Positions 32,915 to 44,537 of a stretch of 64,000 nucleotides of DNA are shown here, one piece after another. The DNA lies in contig SAXG01000040.1 of assembly GCA_012932865.1 (NCBI GenBank), forward strand, positions 62,001 to 126,000, given 5' to 3'. Numbering within the stretch: position 1 is the stretch's first letter; each line of letters begins with the position of its first letter. The DNA comes from Amylostereum areolatum (lineage: Eukaryota; Basidiomycota; Agaricomycetes; Russulales; Stereaceae). The translations under genes and the position numbers were made by a program. The notes below the pieces were generated by a model. The model made no database searches, had not been told where the DNA came from, and saw only the letters and a program-made list of their open reading frames with translations.

Positions 32915-35431
32915 GATGTTAAGAGGCTCCCTCTGCCAAGGCTGGAATTTCTTGTATCGCTGCCTCTCATCTACTGTATCACGTTCTCTCTGTATCTCTG
33001 TATTTCCTCTTTATTAGCATGCCCACTCCCTACGAGTCCTGGGCCGTCCCCCCGCGCGTAATAGCATCCCTCTATCCTCCCGACCTAGTCTCATCTCCCA
33101 TCTTACCATCCCGTAGTCTTCACTTACTATAGCGCGCGTATTTCGTTCAGAAGTTAAATGTCGTTGGAATAATGCAATGTCCATTTCGACGGAGGTGACA
33201 GAGTGAGAACTTCTGTAAAGGGGGACCGGGGGAAAGTTGGTGATTGATTGCGCCGTGTGCGCACGACGCGTCGACGAAATCATCACCCCCCCTCCACAGC
33301 GGGACTTCCCCCTTCCGCGAGCGTGTTTACATTCAAGAGATATTAGATAAAACATGTTCTGTACTTACTGTGGCAGCCAGAATAAGATACCGCACGCGCC
33401 AACCTCGTACTACGAACTCGTACGCGTTGAGGTCTCACCACAGCCCGACTATGGGGATTCACATTGATCCATTTGAGTATATTTATTTGTCGGGTGGTGT
33501 GGGGGAGTCTAATCAACGGTTCAACGCCGTACAGCGGAGGGGACGACGAGAAAGGGCACGTTGGGCGTTCGTCCTGGGGGAAACACGTGGCCGATTTCAG
33601 AGGTATATCGATCACGTGTGGTATTCTTTTTTTATTTTATTTGTTTTTTTAATACATTTGTATCCCTCACGTGTGGTATTCTCACGCGCGCGGGGGACGC
33701 GTCACCTCGAGGCTCGAGTCACGACGAGTGCTTCACCACTGCCAATTCGTAACCCCTGCTTTCCAGCCTGCGTATTCGATTTGCGACCCGGGTGAAAGTG
33801 ACCCAGAATAATTACAGCGTATTTTATGACCGGTCTGAATTACGGGCTGGAGGAGGGGGCCTCAGGTACGATATATTTTGACGCGACGTTCACAAGAATT
33901 GATGAAAAGCAACCCCTTTAGCGCCCTTGCCTCTATCATTTTCAGATCCAAGAAGGAAGAGCTCATATTGTCCCCCTCTTTAGGGACCCCCCCTCGTCTC
34001 TCCTTGGCTTCCTTCCCACAGAAAACCATGCTACTATCCCTAGGCCTCGCGACCCAGACTCTCTGCGCCTCCACCCCAAGATCCGAAATCCCCACAAGTC
34101 GAGATGGGCGCTGACATCATGAACTACGAGGATCGATCTGACGAAATGCCCAAAAAGGATACTTCTGGCCCTGAGGAGAGGACAAAGGCGGATGACAAGA
34201 TCCATGGCACGTGTAGCTCATCTAGTCGCTATCGCTCCTCCTCGTTTTCTTTCTGCTTTGTCCTGTCTATACCGGACCTTCGAATGATCTGGAGCCCTGT
34301 CTCACTCGGCGAGCGACTGTACGGACTCGATGGTGGGCCTACGACAGCGCATGACGATAGAGATAGCGCGGACAAGCGACGGGGGAAGTCGAAGCCCAAC
34401 TTCATTGATGTCCGCGTGCACGGAGTTCTTACCATTGTTTGTGGGTGTCGATGGAGAAACCCGAAGCCCCCGAACTCGAAGAAGCAGGTCGAATAGGCAC
34501 CTTCCGGGACGGTGATTGGGATGAATATGGAGTACGACGTCAGCTTTCCGACGTCGACTCGGACTCTTCGGTGCCTTTGGCTCGCGTCCGGAACAGGCGT
34601 GTGTGTGCTTATAGGTGGTGGGATACTCACATAATCAGCCCCCCCCCCCCGCGAGCTCGCCGATCTCTCCCTCCGTGTCCACCAGAAGCGCGTATTCGTG
34701 CCATCCTTCGCCGTGCGCGCTGACGCCTCTCCGCATGAAAGGAAATTGGCAGTGACTAGTGAAGTCTCAGCACAGCAGAGGCGCGATGTGCCGATGACTT
34801 TTTTCAAGGGACGAGAGAGAACCATCGGTATTTCCCGCAAAACGACTCCCGATTCCATTCTCTCCCACCGTAGATCCACCGTGGCTATTGTCCGCCCGAT
34901 AAGGTCCGTATTCACCGTCGAATCTCGTCGCTGACGTATGCTCCCCTCACCCGCGTCTTGATGTTTAGACTCTGCGTGAAAACATATCTCGGTGCATCCT
35001 CCTTGTGATGCCGCCGAACGCTTGGCCCCAATGGCTTTGTTCTCTAGACGTTCAGCAATAGCCCCGCCAAGTACGCGTGCTCAAACTGTCGCGATGAACC
35101 TGTGGCGCGTCCAACTACCCAGACAAAAGCTCTAAAACGTTGGGCCGGGTTTCTTTCACGGACCCCGCCCCCGCCACCCCGACAAGCGCCCCCCCCCGCG
35201 CCCCTCAATGCTGCACTCCACGGTTTTCTGGCCGTAGTACCGCGCATGTGATCTCCTTTGTCCTCGCCGAGGATTGCGCCCTCTTTCCCGCCTTTAAAGT
35301 CGCGGCTGCTTGACAAGCGAACCCTATATCCAACTAACCCCCCATCACACACGCTCTCTGAATTCTCCTGTATCCTATTTGCCTCTTCGTCGTCGCTCTC
35401 ACATCTCTTCTTATCCAAATCCATCATCGCG
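32915..35431. other. 2.5 kb without a firm gene
   Basis: Around 33585-33685 three CACGTG motifs cluster, and a 15-base direct repeat (CACGTGTGGTATTCT) occurs at 33613 and 33668 around a T-rich tract. On the plus strand 34104-34730 there are protein-like stretches (SKPNFIDVRVHGVLTIV; EAGRIGTFRDGDWDEYGV) that could be exons of an unknown gene, but no full splice model worked. A minus-strand frame of 228 codons at 34229-34915 overlaps them and looks like a shadow. A C-rich run lies near 34640. Confidence 0.35.
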
Positions 35432-36400
35432 ATGTCCAACACTCGTTATACCTTCGGGCCCAACGCTCTCGGGCTTTACGTCGGGAAAGCCCCTGCGCCG
35501 TCAAGCGCCACTGCCAGGGGACCGCGCACGACTGCTTGGGGTCAGGGATCCACCTACGCTCCCGCGGTCAGCATCTTCTCGTTTGGTTTTTTGTCGTTTC
35601 GTTCCGCTCATCAGGATCGTAGACCTCCGCCTCCTCGACGCCCCATCATCACGCCTACCCTCCCTCCGCCTGGTACGCGCCCCGTATGAAGAACATCGAC
35701 CTTCCTCCCGTCGATGGCGCGATGGGACCTGCGTAGGCTCGTCGTACCGTAACGCGTCGAGGGCGTGGACGCCCAGACTCGAGGTGCTTCTTCCCGAGAG
35801 CTCTCCATTCCTTCAACGCCCTCCCTTCTCTTTCTGCTTATGACTGTCGTTCTGTTGAATTGACTCCGTAGAAGGCCGGACTCCTTCGCACCTGGGGTGT
35901 ATGGGAGTCACGCCGATCTCCTCCTCACTAGTACCTTGTATTTCCGTACGCTACTACGCCCCGCCGGCTTGGTCCCGGGGGCCGCATTCTCGCGTGTATC
36001 GACCGTCGTTACTGTATCTCCTACATACTCGTGCATTCTCTGTAGCGTATTTCTCGTACTTCAATAACTCGATATATTGTCGCTGGATAATAAGACTTCA
36101 TTCCAACTCCATTCGCATACCGCTCTGGATTCTTATTCTTCCTGTTCGTGTGAGCCGACACGTGATCGAGCCTCTCTTCCCCGCGTTCGGCTTCCCGCCT
36201 TTTTGTCTTATGGTCTTGTCCGACTGCGTACTCTGCTTTGACCCCCACCCCCACAAGACTCCCAGTTTCCAGTATCTAAGCTCGAAAGAACAAGCATCAC
36301 TGCTCGCCGATGTTCGAGCGAGTTTACGACCACCGCCACGTCTCGACTCAACGGGATTCCAGTGGTATACTAACGACGACGGGTACCCTCCAGGTTCGTT
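35432..36400 (+). CDS. possible short multi-exon gene, unknown product
   Basis: Seen: an ATG at 35432 opens MSNTRYTFGPNALGLYVGKA and continues Ala/Ser/Thr-rich to a GT donor after SYTAPA-like sequence near 35566. A Pro/Arg-rich second exon follows after CAG near 35614. Further on, about 36271-36391 encodes a plausible exon (SSKEQASLLADVRASLRPPP, then GFQWYTNDDGYPP) before another GT. The middle, 35700-36260, could not be spliced convincingly, so the first and last parts may belong to separate genes or to a decayed one. No domain is recognised. Confidence is low and the end is only approximate. Confidence 0.25.
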
Positions 36401-37596
36401 TTGCTTCCATCCACGTAATACTCAAAGGGCATGCATATAAACGAATGACATGTGGGTCCATCTATAGATATCCATTGAGTCACGCCGCTATGAACATTCT
36501 CCAAGTGCCCGGGAGCAGGGCGGAGCCCGGACAATTGACTCCAGTCCACGTCTCAGCACCAGCGTTCAATTGTGGGGCCAAGTTCTAACGCGCCTTTCTT
36601 TGGGGCCAGTAGGAAAGAATGGCACGAGAACACGGCTGGGTATCAAGGATGAAGGGGGCAAGGCCCCCTCCCGGGTCGGTCTGACAGGTAAGTGACTACG
36701 CCTTCCCCCTTTCGTCAATGCGTTCTGACTCTGCATACATGCGCGCAGATTCGTATCGAAGGCTTCTTTCCTCGCTCATTTGCTATGAGGGCTCCTTCGA
36801 TCGTCCGCAAGTTTGGCTCCGAGTGTCTTCACTCGTCCAAGTCTTCACCGATGCCGCTCTCGCATTTGCTATCTCCACGCACTTTTGGAACGGTCTCCTC
36901 GACCTTTCTGCAGCATATTTCTCCACATGGACCTGACTGTGGAACGCACGACGGCTGTTTTGGTGCGTCTCGCCTTTCCGCTCTCGCCAGCGCAAAACAC
37001 TGGTATGTCAACCACATTTATCTAGGGCTTTATAATTGCTTCGACGACCGTACCCAAGGCATAGGCGTGTTCGACACCGGGATAACCGACGGGTTCAGCG
37101 AGACGGTGGGCAAATTTGATGTTCATTCGTCTTCAACTGGACATGGTGCGATGCTCTTGGCTGACGAAATCGGGTGTACGGCGACCTTTTCTGCCTGCAT
37201 CCTAGCGCATGCACCCCAGGCTGCGAGGCCTCCAGGTCTGTTATTCGTTGCAGGATCGGCTCCAGGGCATGTCTCGTGTACTCAAGGTTCGACGAGGGTT
37301 GAACACCGCTCGTAGCGCTCGTATGCAATATATACCTCCCATCCCACCCGTGCACGGCAGCAACTTTGTCTCCGCTTGTTAGTTTGTACCATGGCTTCAG
37401 TTCACAGTTTGAGCCGTATATTCCTGAGCAGGCCCACCGTTCTCGACGATACAGCGGTGTTCCCTCGACGGAAAAGCAATCAAAGATACGCGCATAGATA
37501 GTCCCCCGTGGCGATAGAGCCTACACATGATTCAGGATACAGAATGCCAAACAGAATACACCCCTTCAATTTTTTCCGTGCCCCAGCCGCCGCACA
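36401..37596. other. no firm gene
   Basis: A plus-strand frame at 36692-37315 is open for 207 codons but has no recognisable motif. An overlapping frame contains a hydrophobic stretch (VWLRVSSLVQVFTDAALAFA) that could be a membrane-protein remnant. No splice model was supported. Confidence 0.35.
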
Positions 37597-38094
37597 TCAG
37601 GCCATCCCATGGTACGTTTTCCTCGGCCTTCCCTTCGCAGCGATCTCCTCGTCCCCGCTCGCCAGCTCGCCGTCATCGTCGTCTTCATCCTCCTCTCCGT
37701 CCTCATCCTCGCTGCTATCTTCCGAGTCCTCCGACCCAGCCGCGTCCGGGTCGAAATCGCTCCCGTCTTCGTCGTCAAGGTCGATGCCTTGAAAAGCGCG
37801 CTCAAGATAGTCGTCGTCGGCGGAGCCCGACGTGGTTGCGGAAGGGTCTGGCATGACGACGTCTGAGTCGGCCTGGTTCTCGGAGGTGGAAGCGTTGGAA
37901 GTATTGGAGGGCTCGGAAACGCGGAGGGCCCGGGTACGGCGCACGATTTCGGTATCGGTGGACGCGGTGTCTGCGACCGCGGACTGGGGAGCACAAGAGG
38001 TATGAGGAAAGAACTCGCGACGGCGGGGATACGGACGGGGGACGCGACGCGACGTGCTCACCTTTGCTGTGTCCGTTCCTGCAACTGACGACAT
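37597..38094 (-). CDS. acidic low-complexity protein, probably nuclear
   Basis: Seen: exon 1 38094-38062 (MSSVAGTDTAK) and exon 2 37983-37597 give 140 codons including the stop. The N-terminal half is Ser/Thr/Asp-rich (SEPSNTSNASTSENQADSD). The middle contains DDDYLERAFQGIDLDDEDGS and is followed by about 40 residues that are mostly Asp, Glu, Ser and Gly. The end is basic (KGRPRKTYHGMA). A TATA box (TTTTATA on the plus strand, 38240-38246) lies about 150 bases upstream. The long open frame reaches further upstream, but it has no ATG there and includes a GGT microsatellite that would read as poly-His. Known: acidic tails of this kind are common in histone chaperones and nuclear proteins. A precise family was not recognised. 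Confidence 0.55.
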   Translation of the reverse strand: MSSVAGTDTAKVSTSRRVPRPYPRRREFFPHTSCAPQSAVADTASTDTEIVRRTRALRVSEPSNTSNASTSENQADSDVVMPDPSATTSGSADDDYLERAFQGIDLDDEDGSDFDPDAAGSEDSEDSSEDEDGEEDEDDDDGELASGDEEIAAKGRPRKTYHGMA

Positions 38095-38172
38095 GTTCAA
38101 GGGATCGTACGAGTAACTTCGGTGTAGACTGGTTGGAGAGCGCGTCCAACGACAGGAGCGTGTGGAGGATGA

Positions 38173-38195
38173 GTGGTGGTGGTGGTGGTGGTGGT
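38173..38195. repeat. GGT trinucleotide microsatellite
   Basis: About seven and a half GGT units lie in the 5' leader region of the acidic protein gene. Confidence 0.8.
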
Positions 38196-38854
38196 TCGAG
38201 TTCAAGGAGCACTGCGCCCTTCCTCTGCCCCCTTCACGCTTTTATACCCGGCCTAAACCCCCATCAGAACGTCGTATGAGCCTTTCTGATCGCAACCCGG
38301 CCATTGTGTCGCGCATAAACGAGAAAAAGAGAGAAAAGGGGGGTCTTGTTGAATGGGCGGAGTGAAGGAGAGGTTGAAAAATCGATCGTAGCGACGCGCC
38401 CGCGGGTTTCGTACGCGACGCGTTTTCTCACGTGGCACCGTCGCACGACCACAGTTCTACGCGTTTTACGCGTCGCTCCGCACATAGCAGCGGCCTGTAG
38501 GTCGGGCAGAGTAAGGCATCTCTCTTCGCACCTGTTTCTCGACGCGAAGATCCGGAATTTACTAGCACAGAGTACCGAGGACGGTCAACGGAAGCGCGCA
38601 CGTGGCTGACCATTTTAAAGCGGAGATGGAGGAAAGGTATCATATTCCCAGGTCCGCTGGCGCAAAAATTCGCCACCAATTGGTCACCAAACACAATTTC
38701 GAACCCTAAATTCGGGTTACTGCGCGACGGGCGCGAATTCCCCAGCATTTTGGCCGTGCTCGTCGTCACCAACGACGACCGACGCATCCCGCCCCCCCCG
38801 CTCCTTCCTTGATTTTCTATGCGTCTTTGCTCCCCTGACCGGTGACCGCTACCC

Positions 38855-40112
38855 ATGTTTCGTCTCGCCGGCCGAGCGCGCTACGTCGCGGCCATCGTCG
38901 CCGGCCTTCTCCTCCTCCTCTTCATTTTCCCGCAACCTGCCCGCCTTCTCTTCCCCCAGGACCCCGTCACCGTCGATGCCGACGTCCTCCTCTCCCCGAT
39001 CCCGCCATCGGACCCCCATACTCCGCCCCCGCGTATCCTGCTCGTCTCCGCCTTCTTCCCCCTCGCCAAATCCAAGCACACCATGGACGACTACGCGTCC
39101 TGGATGGAGCACTTCCTCTCCCGCATCACCACCGACGTCTACATGTTCTGCTCCCCCGACGTCGCGCCCCTTATCACCCGTCTCCGCGGCGACCTCCCCA
39201 TCACCCTCAACACCACCTACGCCACCCCCTTCGACATTCCCCCGCTCGCCGGCCGCGAGGCCCGCTATGAGCAAATGCACACCTGGGACCGCGAGGCCTT
39301 CCGCCACTCCCCCGCCCTGTACGCTGTCTGGAACGCCAAGCCGTTCTTCCTCGCCGAGGGCGTCCGCAACGCCCGCGCCGCCTACGACTTTGCCTTCTGG
39401 TCTGACGCCGGCAGTCTCCGCGGCGACCACCCCTACCGCGCCTGGCCCGACCCCCGGCGCGTGCAGGCCGTCTTCGAGGAGGCGGAGCGGGAGAGCGCGG
39501 CGCCGGACGATCTCATCTTTATCCCCCTCGCGAACGTGCCGTCGACCAAGTACATGTACTGGACGGAGGACATGGGCCCCGCGGACGCCAGCGTCGACGT
39601 CAGCGAAGGTGCGTCTCTTCCCCTCGCACCCGCCCTCCCCCCCGCTGATCCAGATGTCTTCAGGCTCGTTCTTCGGCGGGAAGCCCGCCGCGGTCGAAAA
39701 TTACCGGCACCTCTACTACGCCTATCACGACGTCTACCTCTCTCGCTCCGTCTTCGTCGGCAAGGACCAGACGCTCATCAACCAGCTCCTCCTCCTCTTC
39801 CCCGCGCACTTTTTCACCGTCTGGCTCCGCGACCCCGCCGCCCCCGCCGCCCGTACCGTGCCTTGGGGCACGTCCTCCCCCCTCGGCGCCTGCGGAGACC
39901 ATTGGTGGTTCTACCAGTGGTGGCTCGCGGCCGAGGCGGACAGGGAGCGGATGGCCGACGTCTGGTTCGAGCGAGAGCACCCGCCGTGGTGGAAGGGCAC
40001 CGCTAGGTGCAGGGACACGCGCTTGCTCACAATGGAGCAGCTCTGGCGTACGGTCTTCGGGCGCAGCTGGGCGCCGCACCCGGCGTACATCGCAACCTGG
40101 GGGACGCATTAG
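38855..40112 (+). CDS. type II membrane glycosyltransferase-like protein (HtrL/YibB-like)
   Basis: Seen: exons 38855-39608 and 39664-40112 give 401 codons including stop TAG 40110-40112. The N-terminus is MFRLAGRARYVAAIVAGLLL, a signal anchor of about 16 hydrophobic residues. After a Pro-rich stem comes the catalytic-type domain: ILLVSAFFPLAKSKHTMDDY, TTDVYMFCSPDVAPLI, YEQMHTWDREAFRHSPALYA, VWNAKPFFLAEGVR, YDFAFWSDAGSLRGDHPYRA, YMYWTEDMGPAD, then in exon 2 GSFFGGKPAAVENY, FVGKDQTLINQLLLLFPAHF and CGDHWWFYQWWLAAE. Known from memory: this pattern recurs in basidiomycete proteins related to bacterial HtrL/YibB and resembles Golgi glycosyltransferases. Inferred: a Golgi lumenal transferase acting on glycans; donor and acceptor unknown. 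It is transcribed away from the acidic protein gene, with about 760 bases between the starts. Confidence 0.7.
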
Positions 40113-40666
40113 CGTTTCGTTTTTACGTTCGGAGAGGGGGCGGACTGTGTTACTTAGTTTATTTAATCGTGGATCTCGATAGGCGTCCTTATTGTTGTTC
40201 TCCGTTGGGCTCTTTTGTGTTCAGGAAGGTTTACTAGACAGCGCGCGGGGGAAGATATGAAATAAGCGTGCTGTGCATTCAACGGTGAACGACAACGGGG
40301 ATAGCGGGGAGTACATCAGTAATACAGGATCGTAAAGGTAAAGTGGGGAGGGGGGAAGCCGTATTATACGGATCGTACAGGCATCTACGCTGGGGGCTAC
40401 TAAGGTGTCGATGGAGGGGGATGGTATCCAAGTGATAGGGATGACCGGTGGTGAAGGAAGCGCAGAATGGAGAGACAGGGGGAGGGGGGAATGGGAATCC
40501 GGAGAGCAAGTGGTTTGGCGATGTGGGAAGAGGGGATGGGGGGTTCCGGAATTCGAGAAAGCGCGAGCAGGCAGCGAATAATTACCGTATAGAGTAGGAG
40601 AGGCATATGGAGCGTCGAAAGCATGAGCGAAAACTGAGGGCGATCTCTATTCTGCGGGCGGAGTCC
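40113..40666. other. convergent 3' spacer
   Basis: About 550 bases separate two convergent stops. The minus-strand frames are hydrophobic and Pro-rich but have no start or splice support. The region is purine-rich on the plus strand from 40320 to 40560. Confidence 0.45.
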
Positions 40667-41295
40667 TCAATCGCGGTAGCGCGAATACTGGTCGTCGACT
40701 ATGTAGCCGTGCGACTGACGCGGGGTATCGAGCGCGTGGGATTCAGCCGCAGGGGACCCGCCAGCAGCTTGTTGAACGGAGGCACTGGGGTGCAGGTGCA
40801 TTCCGGCCATGTCCGCGGCGAGGGAGGAGTGGTCGTCGTCGACGTCGGGGAGGTCGGCATACTTGCGCTTGGGCGCGCAGAGCAGCTCGGCCGGGAACGA
40901 GTAGTAACAACGATCGTCCTGGTCGTAGATGTACACGAGGGACGGGCACGGGGCCTGGGGCGGGGTTGCGGGACGCCAGTAGGATGACGAGGACGCCGAT
41001 GAGAAGGTAGAGGAGGTGGTAGAGGAGGTGGTAGAGGAGGTGCGCTGGCGGACGAAGGGTGGCTCGGCGGGCAGATGGGAGACGTTGCACTATGGGGAGA
41101 AGTCAGGAACGGGTTCAGGCAACGACGGACGGGGCGACCGGAAACACGTACCGATGTCAGCTCCTGGCTGTGGGCGTAAGGCTGGTCCCAAAGCTGGGGA
41201 GACGGCGAGCGAGCGCGAGGGCTCATGGGAGGGAAATTCGGGAGACCGTGAACGGAAAATCCGACGGGGGAAAGGAGCTCGACGGGGAACTGCAT
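40667..41295 (-). CDS. Ser/Thr/Pro-rich protein of unknown function
   Basis: Seen: exons 41295-41152 and 41089-40667 give exactly 189 codons (188 residues), starting MQFPVELLSPVGFSVHGLPN. It contains PMSPRARSPSPQLWDQPYAH, a run of Thr-Ser-Ser-Thr repeats (from a 12-base tandem repeat), PCPSLVYIYDQDDRCYYSFP, ELLCAPKRKYADLPDVDDDH, and an end of IVDDQYSRYRD. A frame further upstream (IYEQVFNTCTIDILPTPSQP) is open and joined by a plausible intron to another short exon, but it has no ATG, so I treat it as a spliced 5' leader. TATAAA on the minus strand near 41557 fits that transcription start. The SPR/SPS motifs look like proline-directed kinase sites. No domain was recognised. Confidence 0.55.
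41006..41041. repeat. 12-base tandem repeat inside a coding exon
   Basis: Three exact copies of GGTAGAGGAGGT on the plus strand. In the minus-strand gene they encode Thr-Ser-Ser-Thr repeats, so copy-number change would not shift the frame. Confidence 0.8.
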
Positions 41296-43599
41296 TGGTG
41301 ATGAAATTGTGGCGGGGGTGAATGGAGGAGGGGTTGTGGCGGCGGGTGAGGGAGGTTGCGAAGGGGTCGGTAGGATGTCGATCGTGCAAGTGTTGAACAC
41401 CTGTTCGTAAATCTGGGCGTCTCTTCATGAGCGATGCGCGCCCAGGCCAAAAGAAACGAAGGAGACTCACGATCAGATCGATGGCGGAGGAGGTTCGCGG
41501 GGAGAGGAGATGATGGTGGTTGAGACGAGAGAGGATGTGATGGGCGAGCGCAGGGACTTTATACAGGGTAGCACGCAAAGTACAAGCAGGACCGAGCGCG
41601 GGGGGGAAGACTTCCTGGGGAACAAAAGGGGCGCTAACGCGCGCGTCGTTTATATCCCTCGCGTTCGCGACGGTGGCACGTCACGTGGCGGCCACTTGAG
41701 TCTTGCGGTGCCGCGGCCGCAAGGTCGAGAAGACCTTCGGAACGAGGCTGGCCGCCTCATGGGGTGCCACCACCACCTCCCATGGCATGAGATGGCACGT
41801 CCTCGTCCAATCGGACCGCGTTCTCTTCAGCCGGACGTGTGTGGAAATATCCCAAGGAAAGTCGAGGAAGGGCAAGGGATCGGGATTCGCGGGATGGTAC
41901 GGTCGATGAGCTGTGCGATGGACTTGATGCAAGTACACGAGGCTGGATGTTCTCCACTAAGTGCTGTGTTCCGGCCGTATTGTTTTTCTATCTGGAACTT
42001 GAAGTTGAGGCGAGAGGAAAATGGCCCTGACGGCATTCCCCGGGCCTCACTAGACGATGAATTGGGAGTGGAATCCTTTGTTTCGTTGCCACAAGAGAGC
42101 TGTGATGCGACGCCGTCGGAAGAACAACACACATGTTGATATTGGGGAAGGGGATGGCTTGTCGCCGTCGTCGTCGACGTCGACCACGATTGCCAGAGCG
42201 AGGACAAAGATCTAGACCGTGAGAAAAGCACGTAGCACGTGCGGTCAACAAGCGATCAACGCGTCGCGTCGCGTCCCACACTGCCACTGACAGTCTGCCA
42301 GTCTGTCAGTGGCCACGGGCAACAGCGGTGCGCAGTCGTGACGGTCACGTGACCTCGACGCGCCCAAATCCCAGCTCAAAGATGGCGACGCCGTGTACAG
42401 TCCAGTATGTACAACATGAAGCTCTGAAAATATTTACAGAATATCACAATGATGGTAGTAGTATATATGTACAGTAGCTATACAGAATCATCTCGGGAAA
42501 ATGAAGTAATGAGTATTCTCTCCAGTTCTTCAACTTGAAGCTGCTCATTGTCGGACTCTGTTTCCACTCCAACCTCCTCCAATTATTCACTGGTGTGCGG
42601 AATGGTTCCTGAGGATCAAACACATGCCGCACAATGCGGTGTGCATTGCTTTTGGCATCCACCGCTTCTCAAATATGCCATAATGTTGAACTAGACAAGA
42701 AATCCGGCAGTTGCATAAGATAAAGACTGTGGCTTGAGATAGGATCAGCCTTCACTAGAGCACCCCATAGCATTGCCCGCGAAATTTCGCGTCGAGCGTG
42801 GCTGGATCGGAGTAAAAGAGTTCTGAGAGGGGAGACATGACAGTGATTATGTAATCGTCAAGGTGTGCGCGACGCGTCTCATCGAGAGCACTGTGGTGCA
42901 TGTCCAGGCTTCCACATCGCGCATTCAATCAAATATAAGATGCATATGAACCTAGGAAAGGAAGGACTACAAACGTATGCACGAAAATCCCGAAGATTAA
43001 CCCCTCTTGAAGACCACTATCATATCAGAGACATGAATATTCCTGTTCTCACACATGTTCGTGCATACGTTCAAAGGTACCGCTTTTACATGTTTTATCG
43101 TGTGGTCAACATATTGCACTTTTGTCGTAGGATGACGGTGCATGCACCGCCGCTCATCGTCGAATATCTCGAGCACGCGTCGGAGTTTGAATTTGGTGCG
43201 CGTTGCCCGTGGCCACTGTCAGCGCACCCATGAAGCTCGTTCCCCCAGTTCGCGTCCTGCTTGTGCTCGGAGGTGGATTGGAGTAAGTAAGGACCAACCG
43301 TAAATCACACTAACCTTAGCCCTCACATAATGAGACCAAACTGCGAACTCAAGAACTCGTTCGGTGGCACTGTGCGCGCAAGCCGACGAGGGAGCATCAT
43401 ATGCATGGGTAGTGGTAAAAAAAAACAGAGCGTATGAAGGGAAGACAATTGCATACTATAAAGCCGAAACATGATTAACAAGCACAAGGTATATATGAGA
43501 TCCGCCATCGATCAACGACACGCGGAAGGTACTATGAGGAGAGAGGTGGCGCTGTAAAATGAGGGAAAGGGAGAGGTTTACGGTCTGTATTATTGCAGA
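41296..43599. other. 2.3 kb without a firm gene
   Basis: The first 300 bases are the leader and promoter of the Ser/Thr/Pro-rich gene. A plus-strand frame of 209 codons at 41510-42139 has no motif and uses unusual codons. The rest is AT-richer, particularly 42400-43100, and holds a strong hairpin at 42283-42313. No exon was supported. Confidence 0.4.
42283..42313. repeat. perfect 11-base inverted repeat (hairpin)
   Basis: GCCACTGACAG (42283-42293) and CTGTCAGTGGC (42303-42313) pair perfectly around a 9-base loop. It is not followed by a T-run and is far from any stop codon, so it is not a bacterial-type terminator. Its role is unknown. Confidence 0.7.
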
Positions 43600-44537
43600 T
43601 CATGCCAGTCGGTGGAGCTCTCCGAACACCTTTGCCCCGGGCGGGGAGAGAAGACGAAGGCGGCGGACGGCGTGGCGGAAGGCAGCGGTGACTTTCTTCT
43701 CGACGCCGGCCTTCGCCCGCCGTTGGGGCCTCTCGGAGTGCTTCGGCTTCAGCGCCATCCAATCCTCCATCGTTTTCTCCGCGAGCCGGATGATGACGCC
43801 CCATTCGCTGACCCGGGGGAAGTCGGTTCGAACGTCGTCGTAGAAAAGCTCGGGCGAGGAGAACGCCAAGGGGGAGGATGGTGCGGTCGAAGTCGGGGAG
43901 GGGTGCGTCAGAGGCGGGAGGGTGAGGTCGCTTCTGAAGATATCCAAAGACGCGACGAGCTCCTCGTTCGAAAGGCGATAATCACCGTGAAGCGCGTCCT
44001 TGAACACTTCCTTCGCGCGCTCGATAGCGTCTAGCTCCGGCCCCTTGAACGTCTTCGACACGCGTTTGTGCCATGCCTCGTAAGATGAGAACGGACGTGC
44101 CGCGGTGTACTGCAGCCCAAGTCAGGTTCGGTGACACAGAACAATGGGAAGAAGAACGCACCCAGTCGGCGACCATCAACGCACCCAGACAAATCGACTC
44201 GCAGACCATATCCAAGGAGGATACGTCATACCACGCCTTCGCCCGCTCGAAGTATGCGCAGGCGATCGCCATGATCGACACGGTCAAGCCGTGGGACCGA
44301 GCGAGTTCTTCGAGAAGGGAAACAACACCCCAGTGCGAAACCGACGCTCCCCTTCGGACGGATTCGACGAAATAAGCAATGTCGCGCGCGAAATACTCTG
44401 AGAGAGCGACCGAATTAGCACGGCATTTGTGGATGAAATGTCAAAGAGAACGTGCCAATCTGATCGCGGTTCGGTTTCCGGCCGATTTCCTTGAGGACGA
44501 CGGAGTCGTCCTTGTAGATTTTGTGCAGTCTGTCCAT
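43600..44537 (-). CDS. cyclin-like protein (Pcl-type)
   Basis: Seen: exons 44537-44456, 44397-44162 and 44109-43600 give exactly 276 codons (275 residues). The start is MDRLHKIYKDDSVVLKEIGR. The cyclin-box-like part includes EYFARDIAYFVESVRRGASV, LLEELARSHGLTVSIMAIAC, AYFERAKAWYD, CLGALMVADWYTAARPFSSY, EAWHKRVSKTFKGPELDAIE and then FKDALHGDYRLSNEEL. The C-terminal 120 residues are Ser/Pro-rich, then basic. The first intron only works with a GC donor (44455-44454) and the AG at 44398; no GT donor keeps the frame. A TATA box lies at 44638-44646, about 105 bases upstream. Known: Pcl-type cyclins partner Pho85-like kinases in nutrient and cell-cycle control. Assignment rests on the cyclin-box pattern, so the partner is inferred. 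Confidence 0.55.

Noticed and set aside
34229..34915. Minus-strand frame of 228 codons
   Set aside because: It overlaps protein-like stretches on the plus strand and shows no motif or start context.
38094..38205. Upstream extension of the acidic protein into a poly-His stretch
   Set aside because: The frame is open but has no ATG; the His run is just the GGT microsatellite read in the leader.
38976..40112. Second long plus-strand frame across the glycosyltransferase-like gene
   Set aside because: Only its last part (after 39664) is real, as exon 2. The Ser/Pro/Arg-rich first part is an out-of-frame reading of exon 1.
42283..42313. Hairpin as an intrinsic transcription terminator
   Set aside because: It has no T-run, lies far from any stop codon, and eukaryotic genes do not use this terminator type.
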